Shown here: positions 43,909 to 52,727 of the stretch, piece after piece
How positions within the stretch are numbered: the first letter of the stretch is position 1
Layout of the letters: every line of letters begins with the position of its first letter
Source of the DNA: Flavobacterium anhuiense
GTDB taxonomy: Bacteria; Bacteroidota; Bacteroidia; Flavobacteriales; Flavobacteriaceae
Assembly (NCBI RefSeq): GCF_004151235.1
Contig: NZ_JUIV01000002.1
Span: forward strand, 372,001-436,000
Direction: 5' to 3'
Length of the DNA: 64,000 nt
Translations under genes and position numbers: made by a program
Notes under the pieces: model-generated
What the model saw: only the letters and a program-made list of their open reading frames with translations
What the model was told of the DNA's origin: nothing
Database searches by the model: none

Positions 43909-45009
43909 ATGTTAAAACAATTTTTTATCCTATGTTCAGGAGTCGATAGAGACCTCTTGAAAGACTGTTCAGAAGGCGAACAAACCAAATATGTTGGTAT
44001 TGGTGCCACAGTTTTCTTTACAGCAGTTATGGCTTTCTTGGCCAGTGCTTATGCACTTTTCACCGTTTTCGATTCTATTTATCCCGCTTTGATTTTTGGA
44101 TTTGTATGGAGTTTATTGATTTTTAATTTAGATCGATTTATCGTTTCTACGATTAAAAAAAGAGATCGTTTTCTGGACGAATTCCTGCAAGCAACTCCGC
44201 GTATTGCTTTGGCTATTATTATTGCCATCGTAATTTCGAAACCTTTGGAAATTAAAATCTTCGAAAAAGAAATCAATACCGTTTTGTTGAAAGAGAAAAA
44301 CGAAATGGAATTGGCGAATAAAAAGCAAATTGGGACTTATTTCAAAACAGATTTAGATAAAAATAAAGCAGAAATCGCAGCTTTAAAAGCTGATATTGTA
44401 AAGAAAGAGAAAGAAGTAAACGATTTGTATTCGATTTATATTACCGAAGCCGAAGGAACTGCCGGAACGAAGAAATTAGGAAAAGGCCCAGTTTATAAAG
44501 AGAAACGCGAAAAACACGATGCGGCTCTTAAAGAGTTTGAAACTTTAAAAAAGACCAACGAAGCTAAAATTGCCGAAAAAGAAAAAGCAGGCGTACAGCT
44601 TCAAGCCGATTTAGACAAAAAAGTTTCGCAAACCCAACCCATCATTGAAGGTTTCGACGGATTAATGGCTCGTATTAATGCCTTGAACAAATTGCCATGG
44701 CTACCATCGTTTTTCATTATGCTGTTGTTTCTTGCAATTGAAACATCTCCAATTATTGCTAAATTATTGGCGCCAAAAGGAGAATTCGATTTCAAACAAG
44801 AAGAAGCTGAAACTGCTATGAAAGCGACTTTGGCTCAAAATAAATATCAAAGAGATTTATTGGTGAAAACAAGTGCCGAAATGCATGATAGAGTATATGC
44901 AGATATTGCCGAAGATAAAGGTTTATTTGACCTGCAGCGAAAAAATGCTAAAGAGTTACTGGAGTTACAGTCACATAAATTTGTAGAAAAGCAGAAGGCG
45001 ACTTTGTAA
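43909..45009 (+). CDS. DUF4407 membrane protein
   Basis: 366 residues. Two helices near 29-50 and 53-70, a third at about 92-110 and a fourth at about 265-285 (LPWLPSFFIMLLFLAIETSPI) enclose a long charged coiled coil (about 115-255, Lys/Glu/Ala-rich). The arrangement is the DUF4407 family, which is of unknown function. The conserved FNLDRFIVSTIKKRDR follows helix 2. Transcribed alone toward a shared terminator. Confidence 0.85.
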   Translation: MLKQFFILCSGVDRDLLKDCSEGEQTKYVGIGATVFFTAVMAFLASAYALFTVFDSIYPALIFGFVWSLLIFNLDRFIVSTIKKRDRFLDEFLQATPRIALAIIIAIVISKPLEIKIFEKEINTVLLKEKNEMELANKKQIGTYFKTDLDKNKAEIAALKADIVKKEKEVNDLYSIYITEAEGTAGTKKLGKGPVYKEKREKHDAALKEFETLKKTNEAKIAEKEKAGVQLQADLDKKVSQTQPIIEGFDGLMARINALNKLPWLPSFFIMLLFLAIETSPIIAKLLAPKGEFDFKQEEAETAMKATLAQNKYQRDLLVKTSAEMHDRVYADIAEDKGLFDLQRKNAKELLELQSHKFVEKQKATL

Positions 45010-45055
45010 ATGAGTACAAAGTGTAAAGTTTCTAAGTGCAAAGTTTAAATACAAA

Positions 45056-45089
45056 GCCCGAAATAGAATCTCTATTTCGGGCCTTTTTT
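45056..45089. terminator. Bidirectional terminator between convergent genes
   Basis: A perfect 12-bp stem GCCCGAAATAGA with TCTATTTCGGGC, 3-nt loop, A-run on the left and T6 on the right. It is embedded in a looser inverted repeat of TGAGTACAAAGT-type sequence (45011-45145). Confidence 0.92.
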
Positions 45090-45146
45090 ATTTTAGACAA
45101 AGTCAATAATCTTTGTACTTTGTACTCAGAACTTTGTACTTTTAAA

Positions 45147-45851
45147 CTACATATAACTTAAAATCTCTTTTTTATAAGCATCATATTCTCCTTGCATAAT
45201 CAAACCATTATCAAGAAGTTTTTTGTAGTTCTGTAATTTATCAAAAAGCTCTTCTTTAGATAAATCGCTCAATTTGCGCTCTCCTGCTGGCTGAGTCGGA
45301 AGGGGTTCGTAAGTTTCTGTAACAGCTGGAGCTGCAGGTAAAATTTCAGCAAAGCTTGTTACTTCTTCTGTTTCTACTTCTTCGATTTCTTCCTCTGCTT
45401 CTTCTTCAAAAACAGGTTCAGCAATTTCTTGAACTGGAGTTGCAGTCTGAACAGGATTTTTTAATAAATCCAATTGTTCTTTAGCGTAAGTATAAATTTT
45501 TCTAGCCTGAATTTTCGGAATGTAATCAATAGAAACAGCTAAATCTGTTTTAGTGCCAAATGAAAATTCAGAACCTAAAATGTTTTCTTTTACAAAAGTA
45601 CTAGCAATATCATCCCAAGTATAATCTGTAAAATCCATAGAAAGGCCTAAATTTTTTGGCTTGCAGATAATGATACGTTTGTTAGTTAATACAATGCTGT
45701 CTGGAAAAACAGTAATAGCAGGTTTTTTCTGTACTGCAATGTATCCAACTTCTTCGCCTTTCATCAATAAATCGTTAAGTTTCGAAGTGATTTTTTCAAT
45801 CGCTTTTGGATCTTGTTCTTCGTTCAGAAATTTTTTAAATTGTTCTTTCAT
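45147..45851 (-). CDS. PH-like domain protein with C-terminal SHOCT domain
   Basis: 234 residues, no signal peptide. The N-terminal half (about 30-130; GEEVGYIAVQKKP, VLTNKRIIICKP, SIDYIPKIQARKIYTYAKEQ) is a bacterial PH/YokE-like domain. A Glu-rich linker lies at about 145-170. The last 40 residues (LSDLSKEELFDKLQNYKKLL...) form a SHOCT oligomerisation motif. Role unknown; such proteins may sense lipid or membrane state. Confidence 0.78.
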   Translation of the reverse strand: MKEQFKKFLNEEQDPKAIEKITSKLNDLLMKGEEVGYIAVQKKPAITVFPDSIVLTNKRIIICKPKNLGLSMDFTDYTWDDIASTFVKENILGSEFSFGTKTDLAVSIDYIPKIQARKIYTYAKEQLDLLKNPVQTATPVQEIAEPVFEEEAEEEIEEVETEEVTSFAEILPAAPAVTETYEPLPTQPAGERKLSDLSKEELFDKLQNYKKLLDNGLIMQGEYDAYKKEILSYM

Positions 45852-45923
45852 GATTCTATAAATTGCTAATTTGCAAACTGATTCGGGTTTTTAAGTTTTG
45901 ATCTTACCCTGCAAATGTAATGC

Positions 45924-46295
45924 CTAATTTTCTAATTGAGTAATTTCATTTTGAATTTTCTTCGTCAAACTTTTGAAAACCAATTCGTATGAATGGTCGA
46001 TCAATTCCTTGACAAATTTTACAGGTAAATTTCCGTTCAAGGCTATTGTATTCCAATGCACTTTGCTCATGTGATATCCTGGTTGAATTTCATCATATTC
46101 CGCTCTGAGTTCCTGCGCACGGTCTGGATCACATTTTAAATTGACAGACTGCTCGTTCTTTTCCCATTGAGAAAGAGAAGACAGAGCAAACATTTTTCCG
46201 CCTACTTTAAAAACCAATGTATCTTCGTCAAAAGGGAAATGTTCGCTGACACCTTTTTTCGAAAGACAATATTCGTAAAACGTTTCTAAATTCAT
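45924..46295 (-). CDS. MmcQ/YjbR family DNA-binding-like protein
   Basis: 123 residues, the usual length of the MmcQ/YjbR (CyaY-like fold) family. The signature GVSEHFPFDEDTLVFKVGGKMFAL lies at about 15-38 and VHWNTIALNG near 79-88. Cytosolic, role not settled. It is last in a tight leftward run with DUF4260 (6-bp gap) and GNAT genes. Confidence 0.88.
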   Translation of the reverse strand: MNLETFYEYCLSKKGVSEHFPFDEDTLVFKVGGKMFALSSLSQWEKNEQSVNLKCDPDRAQELRAEYDEIQPGYHMSKVHWNTIALNGNLPVKFVKELIDHSYELVFKSLTKKIQNEITQLEN

Positions 46296-46301
46296 AACTG
46301 T

Positions 46302-46652
46302 TTATTTACCAATTTCACCCAAATGTGTGTATTTAAAGCCTTTTTCATATTTCAGTCCGTAACCAAAAATACGATCCATTGCAGAATGCGAAAATAAAAT
46401 AATTCCTATTAATTGAATAATTTCAATACTTAAATAACATCCGATTCCATAAATTAAAAGAGCAAGTCCTTTATGATGAAACAAATTATAAGCAAAAGCG
46501 CCGATTTTATTTCCGAAAACATATCCAATCATCGATAAATCGGGTGCTAAAATTAAAACCAGAAACCACCACCATTCATAACTTAAGCGGTTGAAAAGAA
46601 ATATTCCGAGAATAAATAAAGCGACTTCTTCGAGTTTTAAGACTGTTTTCAT
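46302..46652 (-). CDS. DUF4260 membrane protein
   Basis: 116 residues with four hydrophobic segments and the family pattern LSYEWWWFLVLILAPDLSM, then NLFHHKG and HSAMDRIFGYGLKY. Integral membrane protein of unknown function. It overlaps the GNAT gene by 4 bp. Confidence 0.85.
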   Translation of the reverse strand: MKTVLKLEEVALFILGIFLFNRLSYEWWWFLVLILAPDLSMIGYVFGNKIGAFAYNLFHHKGLALLIYGIGCYLSIEIIQLIGIILFSHSAMDRIFGYGLKYEKGFKYTHLGEIGK

Positions 46653-47071
46653 TTGACTATTTTTTCCATCATCTTTTCAGGATGATTCAGTTTTGTAAAT
46701 CCGAATTTCTCGTATAAAAAGTGCGCGTCAGTGGTTGCCAGGCGCCAGATTTTAACTTCTTGCAATTGAGGCTCATTCATCATTGCGTCAATTAATATGG
46801 AAGAATATCCTTTTCCGCGGTATTTTTCATCAATAAAAACATCCATTAAATAAGCAAAAACAACATAATCAGTAATGACGCGCGCGAAACCAATTTGCTT
46901 GTCATCTAAATAAATTCCGAAACAAACCGAAGCATCAATCGTGCGTTGAACTTCTTCTATAGTTCGCCCCGCTGCCCAATAAATGTCTTTTAAAAAGTTC
47001 TGTATAAATGGAACATCGAGTTTTGTTTTGTCAGTTGATACTGTTATCATTAAGGGATGTTTTTTAACCAC
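46649..47071 (-). CDS. GNAT family N-acetyltransferase
   Basis: 140 residues. The acetyl-CoA motif A region reads YLMDVFIDEKYRGKGYSSIL (about 88-107; RGKGYS being the pyrophosphate loop), with the C-terminal FLYEKFGFTKL. Cytosolic; the acceptor substrate is unknown. It is first of a three-gene leftward operon (GNAT, DUF4260, MmcQ-like). Confidence 0.9.
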   Translation of the reverse strand: MVKKHPLMITVSTDKTKLDVPFIQNFLKDIYWAAGRTIEEVQRTIDASVCFGIYLDDKQIGFARVITDYVVFAYLMDVFIDEKYRGKGYSSILIDAMMNEPQLQEVKIWRLATTDAHFLYEKFGFTKLNHPEKMMEKIVK

Positions 47072-47213
47072 AAATTACACAAATTTTCACAAATTATTTT
47101 TTAAGATTAAAGTTTACAAATGATTAAATCTGTATAAATCTTTTTATCCCGATAGCTATCGGGAGTGGCAAAATAAAAAAAGAAATTCGCGAAAATTTGT
47201 GTAATTTGTGGTT
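47065..47213. repeat. Hairpin repeat (AACCACAAATTACACAAATTT family) with an inner palindrome
   Basis: The arms 47065-47090 and 47189-47213 are complementary (ACCACAAATTACACAAATTT with its complement). Inside lies CCGATAGCTATCGGGA (47149-47164), a separate palindrome; similar CCCGATAG fragments occur near 25949 and 55385. Confidence 0.8.
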
Positions 47214-47217
47214 GATT

Positions 47218-47985
47218 TTAAATTTTGTATAGTATTGGTTTTGATGGGCTCGCATCATTTTCAAACGAGGCAATTTGAAGATTTAGTATGTAATCTCCAT
47301 CTTCAATTTCGTCTGAAACATAAATCATTTCTGTAATTGTGGCATTAAATCTTGCGTCAGGATTTAGATTATGTGTGTCCTTAACATTCCAAAACGCTTT
47401 ATGAGCCAATAATTTCCCTTCGTCATGTTCTTTGTCTACACTTGGAAGATCAATTAATAAATGCTGAATTTCGCTTTCGCGGATGAAAATCGCGGCATCT
47501 TCAGACAAATACGGCGGATTGGTATTCGAATATTTACGAGACTTTTTTTCTTTTTGATTTGGAAGCGTTCTAATGATTAAAGCTTCATTTGTCACATTGA
47601 GCGAAGTCGAAATGCTAAAGGCTTTTTGAATTTGTTCTTTTGTAATTACAAAATCATCTCCAATTTTTTCAGGTTCAACCGTAATCAATTTAGCAAAAAA
47701 GAAAAACTGCTTCAACGATTGGTTGATGCTGTAAAAATCATTCGTAATATGCCCTAGACATTCCGTATGCGTGCCATGTCCATGCGGATTGAAGAAAATA
47801 TTATTGAAATTTGTAGATGATTTTCCTTCAGAAACTTTACCGATCCAATCGCCAAAAACTACAGGTTCAATTGAAGGTTTTTCGATATACCACGCAATCG
47901 GATTTTCGTCAGTATTGGTTAATGGAATGGAGATATCAATAGGTTTTGATAAGTCGATTTCGAAGTTGTTGATTTTTGCTAACAC
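47218..47985 (-). CDS. Cyclase family protein (kynurenine formamidase-like)
   Basis: 255 residues. The metal motif of the cyclase/KynB family appears as NPHGHGTHTECLGHI (about 66-80; HxGTHxE type), and DLPSVDKEHDEG further on is the second family block. It probably hydrolyses an amide or ester; the true substrate is unknown. Residues about 124-132 (ISTSLNVTN) are encoded by a single arm of the GAGCGAAGTCGAA repeat, inserted without a frame break between the helix KAF and strand ALIIRT. Confidence 0.82.
   Translation of the reverse strand: MLAKINNFEIDLSKPIDISIPLTNTDENPIAWYIEKPSIEPVVFGDWIGKVSEGKSSTNFNNIFFNPHGHGTHTECLGHITNDFYSINQSLKQFFFFAKLITVEPEKIGDDFVITKEQIQKAFSISTSLNVTNEALIIRTLPNQKEKKSRKYSNTNPPYLSEDAAIFIRESEIQHLLIDLPSVDKEHDEGKLLAHKAFWNVKDTHNLNPDARFNATITEMIYVSDEIEDGDYILNLQIASFENDASPSKPILYKI
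47591..47614. repeat. Repeat arm inserted in frame in the cyclase gene
   Basis: GTCACATTGAGCGAAGTCGA and the following bases match the left arm of the intergenic element at 39568 and the copies in hemW and mvaD. It is translated on the minus strand as STSLNVT. Confidence 0.75.
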
Positions 47986-48000
47986 AAATTTGGTTTTTAT

Positions 48001-48057
48001 GCCGCAAAGACGCTAAGTCACAAAGTTTAATAATTTGAGCCTTTGTGCCTTCGTGGC
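48001..48057. repeat. Short hairpin repeat (GCCGCAAAGACGCTAAG family)
   Basis: GCCGCAAAGACGCTAAG with CACAAAG (48001-48025) pairs imperfectly with CTTTGTGCCTTCGTGGC (48041-48057). The CGCTAAG arm is shared with the large repeats near the tRNA-Asp genes. Confidence 0.65.
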
Positions 48058-48063
48058 TAATTT

Positions 48064-49209
48064 TTATTCATCCAAATTTAGATAAAATAAATCTGAAGCA
48101 ATTCCATCCGTTAAAAATTTTCCTTTTGGAGTTGGTTTTAGAATATTATTTTCGATCGAAAGCAAATCGTCGTTTAAGAATTTTTGAGATTGTGCTAATA
48201 AGTAGTTTAAATATTCTGATCCAAATTCCTTTTCAATTCGGTCTAAAGAAACGCCCCAAATAGTTCGCAATCCTGTCATAATATATTCATTATAACGATC
48301 TGAAATAGTTAAGACTTCTGTTTCAATAGGAAGTTCATCGTTTTGAATTGCTTTTAAATACAATGAATTATTTGCAATATTCCAGCCTCTTTTTTCGCCG
48401 TCATAACTATGAGCAGAAGGACCAATTCCGATATATTTTTTGCCGAGCCAATAAGCCGAATTGTTTTTGGAGAAATAATTTTCTTTTCCGAAATTGGATA
48501 ATTCGTAATGGATAAAACCATTTTTCTGAAGCATCTCAACCAAAATCAGAAAATGATTGGATGCGACTTCGTCTTGAGGTTCAGCAACTTTTCCTGTTTG
48601 AATTAATTTGCTCAAAGCTGTTTTCGGTTCAACTGTCAAAGCATAACTCGAAATATGCGGAATGCCGAAATCTAAAGCAGTCTGAATATTCTGTCTCCAC
48701 ATTTCGTCACTCATTCCTGGAATTCCATAAATTAAATCAAGCGAAATATTATCGAAATATTTGGTTGCTTCTTCCAGACATTTTTTTGCTTCCTCCGAAT
48801 TATGAGCACGATTCATCATTTTCAAATCTTCTTCATAAAAAGACTGAATTCCAATGCTTAAACGGTTTATAGGACTTTTGGATAATTCAAAAATTCGTTC
48901 CGCAGACAAATCATCTGGATTGGCTTCAAGCGTAATTTCGGGATTTTCGACAACTTTATAATTTTTGTAAACTTCAGAAATTAAAAAGTTGATTTCATCA
49001 TTCGATAAAACAGAAGGAGTTCCACCACCAAAGTATATCGTTTCAATGATATTGTCACCCTGAGCGGAGTCGAAGGGTTTGCGCACAGCAATTTCTTTAG
49101 CCAAGGCCAAAACCATTTCATCCTTCTTCTTCATCGAAGTAGAAAAATGAAAGTCGCAATAATGGCAAGCCTGTTTGCAAAAAGGAATGTGAATATAAAT
49201 GCCGCTCAT
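48064..49209 (-). CDS. hemW: Radical SAM heme chaperone HemW (coproporphyrinogen III oxidase-like)
   Basis: A 381-residue cytosolic radical SAM protein. The 4Fe-4S cluster cysteines are C11, C15 and C18 in PFCKQACHYCDF. TIYFGGGTPSVL (57-68) binds SAM, NRLSIGIQSF and the C-terminal HemN/HemW domain follow. The lack of the extra N-terminal region and the CxxxCxxC spacing place it with HemW rather than HemN. Residues 44-53 (KPFDSAQGDN) come from an inserted repeat arm and have no counterpart in typical HemW. They fall in a surface loop before the GGGTPS strand, so function may be kept. Confidence 0.9.
   Translation of the reverse strand: MSGIYIHIPFCKQACHYCDFHFSTSMKKKDEMVLALAKEIAVRKPFDSAQGDNIIETIYFGGGTPSVLSNDEINFLISEVYKNYKVVENPEITLEANPDDLSAERIFELSKSPINRLSIGIQSFYEEDLKMMNRAHNSEEAKKCLEEATKYFDNISLDLIYGIPGMSDEMWRQNIQTALDFGIPHISSYALTVEPKTALSKLIQTGKVAEPQDEVASNHFLILVEMLQKNGFIHYELSNFGKENYFSKNNSAYWLGKKYIGIGPSAHSYDGEKRGWNIANNSLYLKAIQNDELPIETEVLTISDRYNEYIMTGLRTIWGVSLDRIEKEFGSEYLNYLLAQSQKFLNDDLLSIENNILKPTPKGKFLTDGIASDLFYLNLDE
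49053..49077. repeat. Repeat arm inserted in frame in hemW
   Basis: TGTCACCCTGAGCGGAGTCG and the next bases match the GAGCGAAGTCGAA family. On the minus strand it encodes PFDSAQGD, a peptide seen in many Bacteroidota proteins that carry this insertion. Confidence 0.8.
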
Positions 49210-49289
49210 TTTTTAATTAGATAATTAGATAATGTGTCAATTAGATAATTTATTCGTTCTCTAAAGAATTATCAAATTGTCACATTGAC

Positions 49290-49844
49290 TCATTTCTTAA
49301 CTCGATCTTCATTTTGTTTCACAAAAGCGTCCCAACCCGAATAACTCTTTCCAGAAACAACTTTTCCTGAATTGAAGTGATGACAAACCGCAGCCGCCAA
49401 ACCGTCTGTAGAGTCAAGGTTTTTTGGTAATTCTTTTAAGCCTAAAAGCTGTTGGAGCATTTTGGCAACTTGTTCTTTGCTCGCATTTCCGTTTCCTGTA
49501 ATGGCCATTTTTATCTTTTTAGGCTCATATTCTGTAATCGGAATGCCTCTTGAAAGTCCCGCAGCCATAGCAACGCCTTGCGCGCGTCCCAATTTTAACA
49601 TCGATTGCACGTTTTTTCCAAAGAAAGGCGCTTCAATTGCAATTTCGTCGGGACAATGTGTTTCGATTAATTCGATAGTTCGCTCAAAAATGATTCTTAG
49701 TTTTTGGTAATGATTATCGTATTTGGACAATTGCAATTCGTTTAACTGCAAAAACTCCATTTTTTTATTGGTGACTTTAATCAATCCAAAACCCATAATT
49801 GTGGTTCCAGGGTCAATACCTAATATGATGCGTTCTTGTGTCAA
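49290..49844 (-). CDS. ruvC: Crossover junction endodeoxyribonuclease RuvC
   Basis: A 184-residue Holliday-junction resolvase. The catalytic acids sit in GIDPGT (D11), IAIEAPFFGKN (glutamate near 71) and the C-terminal STDGLAAAVCHH (aspartate near 146). It cuts branch-migrated junctions delivered by RuvAB. Normal length. No other ruv gene is adjacent, as is usual in this group. Confidence 0.95.
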   Translation of the reverse strand: MTQERIILGIDPGTTIMGFGLIKVTNKKMEFLQLNELQLSKYDNHYQKLRIIFERTIELIETHCPDEIAIEAPFFGKNVQSMLKLGRAQGVAMAAGLSRGIPITEYEPKKIKMAITGNGNASKEQVAKMLQQLLGLKELPKNLDSTDGLAAAVCHHFNSGKVVSGKSYSGWDAFVKQNEDRVKK

Positions 49845-49935
49845 GAGAGTTTTTGTTTCAAGTTTAAGGTTTCAAGTTTAGAAAATTGACTCATTTTCTC
49901 ACTTCCTAATTGCCACATTTGATTACTTTTGCGGC

Positions 49936-50880
49936 ATGATTTCAATTCCTCACAAAGCTAAGCAATTCCTAGTTCTTCTGGCCAAACTTTTAATTGTTGG
50001 CGGCGCATTTTATTTTATTTATAATCAGTTGGCTAACAACGACAAATTAGACTGGCAGAAGTTTATTGTTTTGTTCAAGAAAAATCAGTCGGTTTTAGGG
50101 ATTTCGTTTATTCTTCTTTTGAGCGTTTTGAATCGTTATTTCGAGATTTTAAAGTGGCAGAATCTTGTACAAGTTATTCATAAAATCTCTGTTTACGAAT
50201 CTACAAAACAGGTTTTAGCAGCATTGACAGCAGGAATTTTTACGCCAAATGGAGTAGGAGAGTATGCTGGAAAAGCATTGTATTACCCAAAATCTGAAGC
50301 CAAAAGAGTTGTTTTCTTAAACCTGATTTGCAACGGAATCCAAATGATTCTAACCATCATTTTTGGGATTTTCGGATTGTTGTATTTTAACGCTGAATTT
50401 AATGTAATTACAACTAAAACAGTTCTTATTCTTTTTGGTGGATTTGTACTGATTTTGATTCTATTATTCTCCATTAAAAAGATAAAAGTGAAAGGTTATT
50501 CGATTGAAAAACTGATTCATAAAATCGACGAAATTCCGAAATCCGTTCATCAAAAAAATATCTTTTTAGGAATCTGCCGCTATTTGGTTTTCTCGCATCA
50601 ATATTACTTTTTGTTTTTAGGTTTTGATGTCGATCTTCCTTATTTGACTTTAATGGCTGCGATAACTTCGGTTTACTTTTTGGCTTCATCTTTGCCAACT
50701 TTTCAGTTTTTGGATTTCGCTGTAAAAGGAAGCGTTGCGATATATTTCTTTGGAATTTTGGGTGTAAACGAATGGATTGTAATTTTCATCAGCACTTTAA
50801 TGTGGTTTTTGAATGTAGTATTGCCAGTAGTTTTAGGAAGTTATTTTGTGCTGAATTTTAAAACCAAAACAGCAGAATGA
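49936..50880 (+). CDS. Lysylphosphatidylglycerol synthase-like flippase domain membrane protein
   Basis: A 314-residue inner-membrane protein with about eight hydrophobic helices (UPF0104/LPG-synthase transmembrane family). GIFTPNGVGEYAGKALYY (about 99-116) and the SSLPTFQFLDFAVKGS block near 255-270 are family hallmarks. It lacks the soluble synthase domain, so a lipid flippase or scaffold role is more likely. It overlaps the glycosyltransferase start by 4 bp, suggesting joint work on a glycolipid. Confidence 0.82.
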   Translation: MISIPHKAKQFLVLLAKLLIVGGAFYFIYNQLANNDKLDWQKFIVLFKKNQSVLGISFILLLSVLNRYFEILKWQNLVQVIHKISVYESTKQVLAALTAGIFTPNGVGEYAGKALYYPKSEAKRVVFLNLICNGIQMILTIIFGIFGLLYFNAEFNVITTKTVLILFGGFVLILILLFSIKKIKVKGYSIEKLIHKIDEIPKSVHQKNIFLGICRYLVFSHQYYFLFLGFDVDLPYLTLMAAITSVYFLASSLPTFQFLDFAVKGSVAIYFFGILGVNEWIVIFISTLMWFLNVVLPVVLGSYFVLNFKTKTAE

Positions 50881-51980
50881 TTTTTGGATTGTTCGCAATA
50901 TTAACCATTTATATTTTAAGCATTTCTTTGCTGATTTATGGTTTTTTCAAAGTGAAGAAATATCAAATAACGGATTTACAACCGAAAACGAGTTTTACGA
51001 TTATAGTTCCGTTTCGAAATGAAAAAGAAAACCTACCTATACTTTTAGAGAGTTTTTTAAACTTAAATTATCCAACAGATTTATTTGAAGTGATTTTAGT
51101 CGATGATAATTCTAAAGAAAAATTCCAAGTTTTAAATTCCAAATTCCAAGTTTCGATAATCAATAATATTCGGATTTCAAATTCTCCAAAAAAGGATGCG
51201 ATTACAACGGCAATGCAGCAAGTAAAAACCGATTGGGTTATTACCACAGATGCTGATTGTATTGTTCCTAAAAATTGGCTTTTGGCCTTTGATAATTACA
51301 TTCAGGAGAACAAAGTTTCGATGTTAGCTGGTGCTGTAAGGTATCAATGTGAAAATTCTTTTTTAGATCATTTTCAGCAATTAGATTTGACAAGTTTGCA
51401 AGGTGCAACCATTGGAAGTTTTGGTTTGAATAAAGGTTTTATGTGTAACGGAGCCAATTTGGCGTACATAAAATCATTGTTCGAGAAACTGAATGGCTTT
51501 GATGGAAACGATAAAATAGCGAGCGGAGATGATGTTTTTTTACTTCAGAAAGCAATCGAAAAGTTCCCTGATGAAGTTCATTATTTAAAAGCTGATGAAA
51601 CAATTGTTACAACAAAGCCAACTGAAAATTGGAAAGTATTATTTCATCAAAGAGTTCGTTGGGCAGCTAAAACAAGTTCGTATAGAAGCACTTTTGGTAA
51701 ATTCTTGGGTTTGATTGTTTTCTTCGGAAATTTGAGTTTTGTAATTGGATTTTTCTTTATGATTTTTGTAATCTGGTTTTATCCGATTTTTGTACTTTTC
51801 GCCTTTTCTAAGTTTGCAATTGATTGTGTTTTGCTTTCAATAACCAATCAATTTTTGACTAAAACCAGAATAAAAAGCCTTTTATTGAGTAGTTTGCTGT
51901 ATCCGTTTTTTAGTTCGACTGTTGCCCTTTATAGTTTGTTTGGTTCTTATGAATGGAAAGACCGACGCTTTGCAAAATAA
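50877..51980 (+). CDS. Family 2 glycosyltransferase, membrane-bound
   Basis: 367 residues. An N-terminal helix (about 3-23) precedes a GT-A fold: FTIIVPFRNEKENLPILLES (about 40-59), VDDNS (about 76-80), TTDADCIVP (DxD, near 121-129), SGDDVFL and a QxxRW-like motif HQRVRWAAK (about 258-266). C-terminal helices lie at about 280-360. It probably transfers a sugar to a lipid carrier. Residues about 82-93 (KFQVLNSKFQVS) come from a short direct repeat (51121-51153, AATTCCAAGTTT twice) that looks like an intergenic repeat taken into the gene. Confidence 0.87.
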   Translation: MIFGLFAILTIYILSISLLIYGFFKVKKYQITDLQPKTSFTIIVPFRNEKENLPILLESFLNLNYPTDLFEVILVDDNSKEKFQVLNSKFQVSIINNIRISNSPKKDAITTAMQQVKTDWVITTDADCIVPKNWLLAFDNYIQENKVSMLAGAVRYQCENSFLDHFQQLDLTSLQGATIGSFGLNKGFMCNGANLAYIKSLFEKLNGFDGNDKIASGDDVFLLQKAIEKFPDEVHYLKADETIVTTKPTENWKVLFHQRVRWAAKTSSYRSTFGKFLGLIVFFGNLSFVIGFFFMIFVIWFYPIFVLFAFSKFAIDCVLLSITNQFLTKTRIKSLLLSSLLYPFFSSTVALYSLFGSYEWKDRRFAK

Positions 51981-51982
51981 AT

Positions 51983-52081
51983 TAACCATTTAAGTTATAT
52001 AAGAAATTTAAGTTACGTAATCCTTTCAGTTGGCATGGTACGCATCCCAATTTTAAATGAACTTATATAACTTATATGGTT
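51983..52081. repeat. Hairpin repeat (AACCATTTAAGTTATATAAG family), copy 1
   Basis: The arms AACCATTTAAGTTATATAAG (51983-52002) and CTTATATAACTTATATGGTT (52062-52081) are complementary with few mismatches. The related copy 2 lies at 59761-59827. It sits between convergent genes. Confidence 0.8.
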
Positions 52082-52089
52082 TAGAAAAA

Positions 52090-52575
52090 CTATTTATCGT
52101 CTTTTGCTTTTAGAATAACAGGTAAAATAAATTGTGTTTTTACTGGAATTCCACGTTTTATAGCTGGATTTACTTTTGGGAAATCGACTAAACGAGCATG
52201 TAGAATGCTGTCGATTTTTATGGTGTCGTAAGCTACAGAATCTTTAGGAAACTGAGGTTCAAACTTCATGGTTGAGTTTGGAAAAACGGTTACTTTTACT
52301 TCGATTGTGTCCAATTCTGGGTATAATATAGATAGAGTATCTACGTTTAGTTTTTCTTGGATAAGGCTTGACATGACTTCAAAAAAACATTGCTGACGAA
52401 GTTTTTTATCGGCAATTTTTTCACAGTTAGGAACAGAAGGATATTCATCAACTTCTTTCCAGTTGATTGATTTTAACTCTTTTTGAAGTAATTCTTTTTC
52501 AGACGGAACCTGCTTCTCAAAATATTGACAAGAACTAAAAAGAATACAAATAAAAAAAGGGAAAAACTGCCTCAA
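52090..52575 (-). CDS. Small lipoprotein, TonB C-terminal-like
   Basis: 161 residues. Lipobox FSSC at residues 13-16 (MRQFFPFFICILFSSC). The second half (about 95-155; VKVTVFPNSTMKFEPQF, VDFPKVNPAIKRGIPVKTQF) resembles the TonB C-terminal fold found in many Bacteroidota lipoproteins. No partner gene nearby. Function unknown. Confidence 0.62.
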   Translation of the reverse strand: MRQFFPFFICILFSSCQYFEKQVPSEKELLQKELKSINWKEVDEYPSVPNCEKIADKKLRQQCFFEVMSSLIQEKLNVDTLSILYPELDTIEVKVTVFPNSTMKFEPQFPKDSVAYDTIKIDSILHARLVDFPKVNPAIKRGIPVKTQFILPVILKAKDDK

Positions 52576-52727
52576 AGTTTTAAAATTGAATGAATGAACA
52601 AAAATACGATTTTTTTGCGAAGCTTACCGATGTTTATGGAGCTTCCGTACTTTAAAGATACATATTTTAAGGTTTGTGCGGAAAAAAATAAAGTAGTAAT
52701 TTGTAAAAATAAATTGATAAAAAAGAT

